This document shows positions 34,101-38,802 of a stretch of DNA of 64,000 nt, piece after piece; within the stretch, counting starts at the first letter, position 1; the number at the start of each line of letters is the position of its first letter. Source of the stretch: Pseudomonas sp. PA27(2017). Lineage in GTDB: Bacteria > Pseudomonadota > Gammaproteobacteria > Pseudomonadales > Pseudomonadaceae. The stretch spans positions 124,001 to 188,000 of the forward strand of contig NZ_MSXW01000023.1 of the NCBI RefSeq assembly GCF_001945445.1, read 5' to 3'. The position numbers were made by a program, and so were the translations under genes. A model generated the notes under the pieces. The model was given only the letters and a program-made list of their open reading frames with translations. It made no database searches and was not told where the DNA came from.

Positions 34101-35470
34101 AGCGCCTGGCCGATGACGCCATTGGCGTTGCTCAGGATGACCGTGCTGCCTGCTTCCGCGGTACCGCTGAATACCGTGCCATTGCTGTTGCCGACGGTCG
34201 GCGGATTCGGCGCTTGCCCGTCGATCGTCAGGGACGTCGGCTGGCTGACGTTGCCAGCGCGATCCGTGGCGGTGATGGTGACGGACGTATTGTCGGGCAG
34301 CGTGGAACCGGGTTGATAAGACCAGGTGCCGTCTGCCGCCGCGGTGACGGAAAAGGTGTTCCCATTGATGGTGATCTTGACGGTGCTATTGGCTTCGGCT
34401 GTGCCGACGAGCTGAGCGCCGTTGCTGGCCTCGACGGTGGGTGCTGCTGGGGGCGTCTTGTCGATGACGATGCGGATCACCGGAGGCCGAAAACCACCAG
34501 GCGCTACCGTATGCATGTCGATCAGAGTGCCATCGGGCAAGGCCGGTGACGGGGTCCACGACCAGTTGCCATTGGCATCGACAGTGGTCACGGCGAGCAC
34601 TTCGCCGTCTGGGCGCATCAAGGTAATCGTCGAGAGGGGTGTTGCCGAGCCGCTCAGCTCCTCGCCGTTGCTGGGCTCCACCGTCGAAGGTTGGGCAACC
34701 GCCGGCGCATTCAGCGTGGCCGGTGTGCTGGTATTGCCCGCAGCATCCACGACCACCACGGTGATGGTTTCGCCACCGGTCAGCGGTGAGGCGAACGTAA
34801 CGGTGAAGTTGCCGTTTTCATCGGCAGTCGCCGTGTAGGCCGTGCCGTTCACGTCCACTCTGATGGTGGCATTGGGTTCGGCGTTGCCGGTGAGGAACCG
34901 GCTGTCCTGGCTGAGCTGCAGGTTGGTCGCAGCGGCCGGCGGTTGGTTATCCACAGGATCGACGGGCGGCTGCGAGCTACCACCATCGTTGCTACCGCTA
35001 TCGCTGCGCCGGTCGATTTCATCCGCCACGGCGACGCCGCCGGCAATGGCCACGCCACCGATGATCGCCCCCGTGCCCAACCCAAGCGTGCCGCCTGCGG
35101 CGCCGGCCACCGACGTTAACGATGTGAAGCCGGAAAGGGTGCCTTCGGATGCGTAGGAGGCGGCGAGGATGCCGTCGCTTGCCGCGGCCTGGGAAAGATC
35201 CACAGCGACCAACTGCTCTTCTTCGCCTACCAGATAGAGCTGACTGGGTTGCTCGGCGGCTGCATAGAAATTGCCGATGCGCAGCACCTCACCGTTTTGC
35301 ATCTGCACGATGAGATCCGATCCTTCGCGGGTATAGCTTGTGACTGCCTCGGGGGAGATATTGAGCGCTACATGGCTGCTTTCGGACAATGGCAGCGTAT
35401 TGCTGACCACCTGCTCGGTTGCCTGAGTGACCTGTTGGCCAATGGGCGCGACTTTCGCCTGTACTGCCAT
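25133..35470 (-). CDS. bapA: Giant BapA-type repeat adhesin secreted by type I system
   Basis: 3,445-residue surface adhesin. Residues 1 to about 160 resemble the BapA prefix-like N-terminal domain and include a glycine-rich hydrophobic stretch (120-150). About 34 Ig-like repeats of roughly 82 residues follow (177 to about 2,965); the typical pattern is PSNG, LSGTAEAGSTV, GNWSFTP, NGT, ARDAAGN. A less regular region then leads to glycine-rich RTX-type nonapeptides (GNGNDLIL, GAGNDTI) and a C-terminal type I secretion signal region near the end. The ribosome site AAGGGAG is good. The exporter genes lie directly downstream. In P. aeruginosa the PprB regulator is known to activate such an adhesin; pprB lies 18 kb away here. 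Confidence 0.92.
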   Translation of the reverse strand: MAVQAKVAPIGQQVTQATEQVVSNTLPLSESSHVALNISPEAVTSYTREGSDLIVQMQNGEVLRIGNFYAAAEQPSQLYLVGEEEQLVAVDLSQAAASDGILAASYASEGTLSGFTSLTSVAGAAGGTLGLGTGAIIGGVAIAGGVAVADEIDRRSDSGSNDGGSSQPPVDPVDNQPPAAATNLQLSQDSRFLTGNAEPNATIRVDVNGTAYTATADENGNFTVTFASPLTGGETITVVVVDAAGNTSTPATLNAPAVAQPSTVEPSNGEELSGSATPLSTITLMRPDGEVLAVTTVDANGNWSWTPSPALPDGTLIDMHTVAPGGFRPPVIRIVIDKTPPAAPTVEASNGAQLVGTAEANSTVKITINGNTFSVTAAADGTWSYQPGSTLPDNTSVTITATDRAGNVSQPTSLTIDGQAPNPPTVGNSNGTVFSGTAEAGSTVILSNANGVIGQALVDVNGNWHFTASPAIANGGEVSVVARDPAGNTSLPQTVVVDNALPNAPVIATSNGTVIFGTADAGSLVIVSANGTEIGRATAGPNGAWSITPSSAQPDGTVITAVASTSAGTSAATTLIIDAAQPLPPEVQPSNGTELSGTAEPGGKIILIYNNGDLIGQTVADANGNWNFIPTTPLADGANVEVVVRDAAGNTSDPTAVQIDRTPPAAPQVDPSNGSALNGSAEAGSTVVITGPGGIVIAEVIADGNGEWSFIPDAPLGNGTPLTINARDPAGNVSPPGTVVIDAQAPAAPTLNPTNGQLLNGTAEPGSTVIIRIGTIPATVIEVLADANGNWSHTPSGPFTNGTTLEISARDASGNESASTTGSIDTVAPATPVINPSNGGLLSGTAEPGSTITISVPGAPAQTTTTNVDGIWTFTPATPIANGTSVTVTATDAAGNQSPTASQTVDATLPASPTIEPSNGSLFSGTATAGALVVLTGPGGVALGQTIADSNGNWTITPPTPQPNGTSVSATVVTNGASSAPATTVTDNVAPSVPTLQPSNGSLLSGTAEAGSTVILTGSGGAVIGQAIADAQGNWSFQPATPLANGTVVNASARDAAGNASGTVSTTVDNLAPQAPVVQPSDGTQLTGTAEAGSTVIISDASGRVIGQATADANGNWSLTPSPALADNASLSVVARDAASNTSAPASLTIDAAAPSTPIIEPSNGIVLRGLAEPGSTVILRDGAGNLIAETTAAADGSWSTTLTAQLPDGTRVTATATDATGNISPAASLTVDGVPPAAPAINPSNGSQLSGTAEPGSTVILTGANGAVLGQVTADAGGTWSFTPANALPNGTQVNAVARDAAGNTSASSNVVTDSLAPAAPSIVPSNGEQLSGTGEAGSLLIISVNGVVVGQVQVNAQGTWSFTPDTALANGAAVSIVARDPTGNQSAAVGITIDAVAPNTPTIQPSNGSQLSGSAEAGSTVILTGPGGVAIGQTTADASGNWSFTPPSPLLDGTQVSVVARDAAGNTSQPGSTVVDAQPPAAPTISPSSGSGVLSGTADPDSTLSLTIGNAAPVTVQVNADGTWSYPINGQLANGTQVSVVARDALGNASPAAITTIDAQAPAAPVIDPSNGTQVTGTAEAGSLITITGPNGFSQTTTADANGNWSITPASALANGARLTVTATDAVGNQSPPASVTVDATLPPRPTIEPSNGGELSGTAVPGATVQLTDGAGAVIGQAIADAQGNWAFTPPTPLANGTTVNATITVSGLSSAPASTVIDSVAPNAPTIALSNGTQLSGTAEAGATVILTGSGGVSIGQATADANGNWTFTPTPALADGLVVTAVARDAAGNSSGPATTTIDAQPPATPTIDASNGVRVTGTAEAGITVVVSDASGRVIGQTTAAADGTWTLSPSPALPNGTVVNAVARDTLGNTSGSASTTVDTVAPVTPTISPSNGVELSGTAEAGSTVLITGPGGATIGQVTADTAGNWSFKPSPALADGTEVTVVSRDAAGNTSPSASTVIDAQVPEHPTINPSNGISLSGTAEAGATIILTGAGGVPINTGTITVDADGKWSVTLSPALPDGSLVTVVARDTLGNESAPASILIDGIAPLAPVIAPSNGQLITGTAEAGSTVKVSAGGTVIGEVRVGANGSWTLNPDSPPGNGTIITATATDAAGNVSSPSAAVTIDTQAPLPPTLQPSNGIVLSGTAEAGSTVIITGAGGLAIGQAVADSGGNWSFVPPVALTNNTQVTVVARDASGNTSPAASLVIDTVPPAAPIVQPSNGVLLSGTAEAGSTVIISGPGGVVIKEVVVGPGGAWSFPVGTPLQHGAVISVSARDAAGNTGPATAITIDAVAPVAPTIEATNGLALRGTAEAGSTVTLTANGNTIATLTADASGNWSFTPGTTLVNGIVVTVGSRDAAGNQSPVATTTVDSVAPFAPVIAASNGTQLSGTAEPGSTIRLSVGGVQIATVAVDANGNWHYQPTLPLADNTVVTAIAVDAAGNLSGAASVTVDDSVPDLPSVQPSNGSVLSGTAEPGSIITIRIAGQADVQVSADATTGAWSQTFSPVIPNGTSVSITATDATNNVSAPAIVVIDGLAPALPTIVPSNGTVLSGTAEAGSTVILTDSGGVAIGQAIADAQGNWSFTPLAPLTNGTQVSVVARDAAGNTSSSANTTIDNVAPAVPTIQASNGVVLTGMAEANSTVILTGPGGIRIGTASTDGAGNWSFTSSPALANGVVVTAVARDAAGNTSGSVSTTVDAVAPSAPLIQASNGVSLSGTAEAGSTVILTGPGGTAIGQTTAAANGTWSITPSSPLANGVVVNAVARDAAGNISGSSSTTIDSVAPANPTIQPSRGLVLTGTAEAGSTVILTASNGAFIGTTTAAANGTWSVTPSAPLANGTVVNAVARDAAGNTSGSTTTTIDSQAPTAPSNLFVSADGTLLTGSAEAGSQVRIVVNGNVANPITVTATAAGTFAAVLIPALVAGQAIAVTATDAAGNVSVSAGTNAPNLSAPIISVPEALDTYINAAEAADGIQVRVGLATGVRAGDTVTLTYTGTGGYTFNQTHTVTAAEALAGNAVVSVVPPAGSFPQGAASVTAHINNGANSQAANFTVDTIAPSSPVLNLVGNLLTISGEPNSELTVRIDLGGTVATATVTANNAGIASVNLLSGLSIGLTWDQLLSAQVSVSARDQAGNQSNVVALGLGTNLLLQPITLGNLAVDANLGLTGSKLGISGKTVAGAALAVEVLTPVGYIGIAPLAADANGNFSINLLSPSVLSQLGLSLSQVLNLGGDLALRITATSGGKTSGMYTVDLDPLGLLGLTIGTVRVDGTAADDILSGSATIANERIFAGNGNDLILNVGAGDRVDAGAGNDTIQIRATNFGSIDGGAGFDTVVFDGGIDINYGAAGIGTFSNIERIDLGTGDSGSTLTLTAAAVDAMTDSRNTLQITGESNDVLNIGSSAAKTGTQLIEGIVYDVYTYANTTLLVEDNTVQVVVS
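26580..34940 (-). repeat. Tandem array of about 34 Ig-like repeats, about 246 bp each
   Basis: The coding repeats diverge at DNA level but keep the period of about 246 bases. Nearly all repeats start with SNG or PSNG and end with a proline pair such as APTI or APVI. Most keep ARDAAGN. Two repeats (with NGASSAP and SGLSSAP) have lost that motif. Long open frames on the + strand here are shadows of the repeat pattern. Confidence 0.93.
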
Positions 35471-35923
35471 GAAGCATCTCCCTTTGTCTAATTTGAAACT
35501 TCAGCGAGTTGCTTTTCTGCACAGGCAATTTCGATATGAAATGGCGCTGGATGGAACTCGACAAGTTTTCAACTTAGCGGTGGAGAGGGGTTTGGAAAGT
35601 AAAAATTAATAACGTTTAGAACTTAAAAATAAATTGCGAATGCTATTAAGTTATTTAAAACGAAATAACTAGTCATCTGTAGTTAGGGAAAATGGCGCAA
35701 AGCATTGTTTTATATGGTTATAGTTATTTGTAAAATGAGTTAAGGTTTTAATGAATTTTATCTATCATGGCGGGCGCTGATTTATTCGAAATAATTGAAC
35801 TTATTATACATCTCTGCATGGAAGATGAGTTCAGACATTTTGGTCGGATGACAGGTTTATCGGTCGCTACCAATAGCAAAAGGCTTACAACTAATGGCTT
35901 TAATTGGCGGGTTGCATAAAATC
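35471..35923 (-). promoter_or_regulatory. A/T-rich upstream region of the adhesin gene
   Basis: About 450 bases with no supported gene and far higher A/T content than the surroundings. It contains a perfect inverted repeat AGTTATTT-N6-AAATAACT at 35649-35670 and several T/A runs. It must hold the promoter of the 10 kb adhesin gene; no single -35/-10 pair stands out. The size and A/T content suggest nucleoid-protein or activator control. Confidence 0.55.
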
Positions 35924-35946
35924 GCGGGCTGAAAGTATCAGCCCGC
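35924..35946 (-). terminator. Intrinsic terminator after zwf
   Basis: GCGGGCTGA and TCAGCCCGC are perfect 9-base arms with a five-base loop. Read on the - strand they are followed by GATTTTATG, a short T-run. The stem begins ten bases after the zwf stop. Confidence 0.75.
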
Positions 35947-35955
35947 TAACTTGGC

Positions 35956-37410
35956 TTATTCCGACTCTTCTATCCACTGTCGGCCATGTCGCTCCAAAAG
36001 ATGCTGGAGCTGTTCCGGGCCATTGCTGCCTGCCGCATAGGGACGCGGGCTCTGGTAGTGCTGCTGCCAGCCCTTGATGATCGGGTCGACCCATTGCCAG
36101 GCCGCCTCGACCTCGTCGCGGCGCATGAACAGCGTCGAATCGCCTTCGATGACGTCCAGCAACAGCCGTTCGTAAGCCTCCCAGCGCCGCTGTTTGTTGA
36201 AGGCATCGGCCAGGTTCAGATCCAGCTCGACTGGTTGCAGGCGCATGCCCTTGCCCGGGTTCTTGGCCATCAACTGCAGGCTGATGCGCTCCTCGGGTTG
36301 CAGGCGGATCAGCAGCTGGTTGGCCTGGCCGTTGCCGAACAGCTGATGCGGTACCGGCTTGAATTGAATGAGGATTTCCGAGGTCTTGCGAGCCAGGCGT
36401 TTACCGGTGCGCAGATAGAAGGGCACGCCGGCCCAGCGCCAGTTGTTGATCTCGGCCTGCACGGCGACGAAGGTTTCGGTATCGCTGTCGTTGTCGACGT
36501 TCTTCTCGAAATAGTAGGCCGGCACTTCCTGACCGCCGATCTTGCCGGCGGTGTACTGGCCACGCACGGTCTTGTCGCGAACGTCCTGGCCGGTGATGGG
36601 TTTGAGAGCTTCGAGGATCTTCACCTTTTCGTTGCGTACCGACTCGGCATCGAAGCGCACCGGTGCCTCCATGGCCACCAGGCAGAGTAGCTGCAGCAGG
36701 TGGTTCTGGATCATGTCGCGCATGGCACCGGCGTTGTCGTAGTAGGCGCCGCGGTTTTCCACACCCAGGGTTTCGCACACGCTGATCTGTACATGGTCGA
36801 TGTGTCCGGCCCGCCACACCGGCTCGAACAGGGCGTTGGCGAAACGCAGCGCCATCAGGTTCTGCACGGTCTCCTTGCCCAGGTAGTGGTCGATGCGAAA
36901 CACCTGGGATTCATCGAACATCGCACCGATGCCGGCATTTATCGCCTGGGCGGACGCGAGCGAATGGCCGATGGGTTTTTCCAGCACGATGCGCGCACCT
37001 GCGCCAGCCAGGCCGGCGACCTTGAGATGCGAGGCGATGGCTTCGAACAGGTCCGGCGCAGTGGCCAGGTAATAGACCCTGACGCGCTCCCGATCATTGC
37101 CCAGGGCCTTGGCCAGGCGGCCGAAGTCGGCGCTCTGCGAGGCGTCCATGGGGAAGTAGTCGAGGCGTTCGGCGAAGCTGCGCCAGGTGTCGTCATCGAA
37201 ATCGGCGCGGGCCACCTGGGCGCGGCAATGGCGCTCGGCGAGGGCCTGGTAGGCAGTGCGCGTGTGGGGGCTGCGGGCCAGGGCGAGGATGCGCGTGTCG
37301 CGGTGCAAACGACCGCCACGATGCAGGTAATAGAGGGCCGGTAGCAGCTTGTGCAGGGCGAGGTCGCCCGTGCCGCCGAAAACCAGCATGTCGCAACAAT
37401 TGCTCTGCAT
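35956..37410 (-). CDS. zwf: Glucose-6-phosphate 1-dehydrogenase
   Basis: 484-residue enzyme that oxidises glucose-6-phosphate to 6-phosphogluconolactone, feeding the Entner-Doudoroff and pentose phosphate routes. The nucleotide-binding motif GGTGDLA is at residues 12-18 and the active-site signature RIDHYLGK at 172-179. GGAG lies five bases before the ATG. It is monocistronic: a terminator follows and no pgl or eda is present, unlike the main zwf-pgl-eda operon of Pseudomonas. It is therefore probably a paralogue, as in P. putida, which has several zwf genes including one near the origin beside an RpiR regulator. Confidence 0.93.
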   Translation of the reverse strand: MQSNCCDMLVFGGTGDLALHKLLPALYYLHRGGRLHRDTRILALARSPHTRTAYQALAERHCRAQVARADFDDDTWRSFAERLDYFPMDASQSADFGRLAKALGNDRERVRVYYLATAPDLFEAIASHLKVAGLAGAGARIVLEKPIGHSLASAQAINAGIGAMFDESQVFRIDHYLGKETVQNLMALRFANALFEPVWRAGHIDHVQISVCETLGVENRGAYYDNAGAMRDMIQNHLLQLLCLVAMEAPVRFDAESVRNEKVKILEALKPITGQDVRDKTVRGQYTAGKIGGQEVPAYYFEKNVDNDSDTETFVAVQAEINNWRWAGVPFYLRTGKRLARKTSEILIQFKPVPHQLFGNGQANQLLIRLQPEERISLQLMAKNPGKGMRLQPVELDLNLADAFNKQRRWEAYERLLLDVIEGDSTLFMRRDEVEAAWQWVDPIIKGWQQHYQSPRPYAAGSNGPEQLQHLLERHGRQWIEESE

Positions 37411-37450
37411 GGGAACTCCGATTCGGTTTGTCCGTGCGAGGTCGCCAGGC

Positions 37451-37467
37451 TTGTAGTATAACTACAA
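37451..37467. promoter_or_regulatory. HexR-type palindromic operator between zwf and its regulator
   Basis: TTGTAGT-ATA-ACTACAA is a perfect 7-base inverted repeat with a three-base centre. It matches the TTGTAAT-www-ATTACAA pattern known for HexR. It lies 41 bases before zwf and about 100 before the divergent regulator, so it could control both. Confidence 0.75.
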
Positions 37468-37564
37468 GATCACTACAGCCCGGCGGCGTCCTTCGATCAT
37501 AACCGAGTCGTGGCGCTCCAACCCCAGCCGGCGTAACCATCCTTTGCCAGTCGAGTCCCCGCCA

Positions 37565-38437
37565 GTGAATTTGTTGCAGCACATCGCCCAGTCACGCCAC
37601 CTCCTGCGTAAGTCGGAACTCAAGGTGGCCGATCATGTGCTCCTCGATCCCGCAGCGGTCATGCACAGCTCCATGGCCGAGCTGGCCCACTCGGTAGGCA
37701 TCAGCGAGCCGACCATCGTGCGCTTCTGCCGCGCCATCGGCTGCAGCGGCTTTCAGGATCTCAAGCTCAAGCTGGCGCAGAGCCTCGCCGCTGGTGCCAG
37801 CTTCGGCCAGTTCGCGATCCATGAAGACGACTCGGTCGCCGACTTCAGCATGAAGATCTTCGACACCACGCTGCACACCCTGATCGAAGTGCGCGAGAAG
37901 CTCGACCCGGTGGCGCTGGAAAAAGCCATCGCCCTGTGCGCCAAGGCGCAGCGCATCGATTTCTACGGTTTCGGCGCCTCGGGCGCGGTGGCAGCCGATG
38001 CCCAGCACAAGTTCTTCCGCCTGCTGCTCAATGCGGCGGCCTATTCCGACCCGCACATGCAGGCCATGTCGGCGATCACCCTGAAACCTTCCGACGTAGC
38101 GGTTTGCATTTCGCAATCCGGGCGCTCCAAGGATCTGCTGATCACCGCCAACGTGGTGCGCGAGGCCGGCGCCTCGCTGATCGCCCTGTGCCCCGGGCAG
38201 ACGCCGCTGGCCGACCTGGCCACGGTGAACCTCGCCATCGATGTGCAGGAAGACACCGAGATCTACACGCCTCTGGCCTCGCGCATCGCCCACCTGGTGG
38301 TGATCGACGTGCTCGCCATGGGGGTGGCCATGGCCCGCGGCCCGAGCCTGGTCAACCACCTCAAGAGCGTCAAACGCAGCCTGCGTAGCCTGCGCCTGTC
38401 GGCCAAGTCGGTGAAAGCCCACGAAGAAGGCGCCTGA
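37565..38437 (+). CDS. RpiR/HexR-family transcriptional regulator
   Basis: About 290 residues: an N-terminal RpiR helix-turn-helix (MAELAHSVGISEPTIVRFCRAIG, preceded by KSELKVADHVLLDP) and a C-terminal SIS sugar-phosphate domain (FYGFGASGAVAADAQHKFFRL; CISQSGRSKDLL). The GTG at 37565 gives NLLQHIAQSR, the usual start; the frame is open to a TTG at 37544. It is transcribed away from zwf across the HexR-like palindrome, so it probably represses zwf in response to a sugar phosphate such as KDPG. The sequence looks like the HexR paralogue group near the origin, not HexR of the zwf-pgl-eda locus, so no symbol is given. Confidence 0.87.
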   Translation: MNLLQHIAQSRHLLRKSELKVADHVLLDPAAVMHSSMAELAHSVGISEPTIVRFCRAIGCSGFQDLKLKLAQSLAAGASFGQFAIHEDDSVADFSMKIFDTTLHTLIEVREKLDPVALEKAIALCAKAQRIDFYGFGASGAVAADAQHKFFRLLLNAAAYSDPHMQAMSAITLKPSDVAVCISQSGRSKDLLITANVVREAGASLIALCPGQTPLADLATVNLAIDVQEDTEIYTPLASRIAHLVVIDVLAMGVAMARGPSLVNHLKSVKRSLRSLRLSAKSVKAHEEGA

Positions 38438-38527
38438 GACCGGTCACCCAGGCGTCACGCTTTTTTCCTCAAACTGTCATCGCCTTCGCTGAAGCTGGTC
38501 TCCCGTAATTCAACCTGGAGACCTGCC

Positions 38528-38716
38528 ATGGCTCGCCATGTGGATGAAGCGTTGCACCCGGAACAGAGCGTGGTGAAAGCCCGCCGCAAGCTGCTCGACG
38601 AGCAGCGCATGCGTTACCGCCGCGCCATCGAGGCCTATGGCGAGAATCGTCGCCTGCAATCGGAAATCTCCAGTTTTCACGATCCGTTCATGGGCGAGTC
38701 GCGCCGTCTGCACTGA
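38528..38716 (+). CDS. Small conserved hypothetical protein
   Basis: 62 residues, highly charged, no membrane segment or signal peptide. The middle (KARRKLLDEQRMRYRRAIEAYGENRRLQSEI) is predicted helical, and the C-terminus ends HDPFMGESRRLH. CTGGAG sits seven bases before the ATG and codon use is like that of neighbours, so it looks real. Function is unknown. It lies between the RpiR regulator and plpD with 86-90 bp gaps on each side. Confidence 0.6.
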   Translation: MARHVDEALHPEQSVVKARRKLLDEQRMRYRRAIEAYGENRRLQSEISSFHDPFMGESRRLH

Positions 38717-38802
38717 TTGCAAACCGAACGTTTCGCAGCGCGCATCCCTGGCGGGCAGGCTCCTATAATGGCGCTCCTCCGCCCTAATGCCAGGGATGTG
38801 CC

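Noticed and set aside
26580..34940. Regularly spaced similar units suggestive of a CRISPR array
   Set aside because: The period is about 246 bp and the units are in-frame protein repeats within one open gene.
25073..35156. Many long + strand open frames opposite the adhesin gene, up to 656 codons
   Set aside because: They follow the repeat period and mirror the GC-rich codon pattern of the - strand gene; they have no ribosome sites and no recognisable protein features.
35545..35587. LapA/LapG-type retention and cleavage system for the adhesin
   Set aside because: No lapD or lapG gene is in the window, and the N-terminal domain is BapA-like; a GAAG at about residue 126 does not match the usual TAAG-type cleavage site.
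38440..38466. Hairpin and T6 run after the RpiR gene as terminator
   Set aside because: CGCCTG/CAGGCG arms have a 12-base loop and the T-run starts six bases after the stem, so support is too weak to list.
38461..38490. CTGTCAT upstream of the 62-residue gene as a Pho box
   Set aside because: Only one half is present; the position 11 bases away does not match, so the repeat layout is missing.
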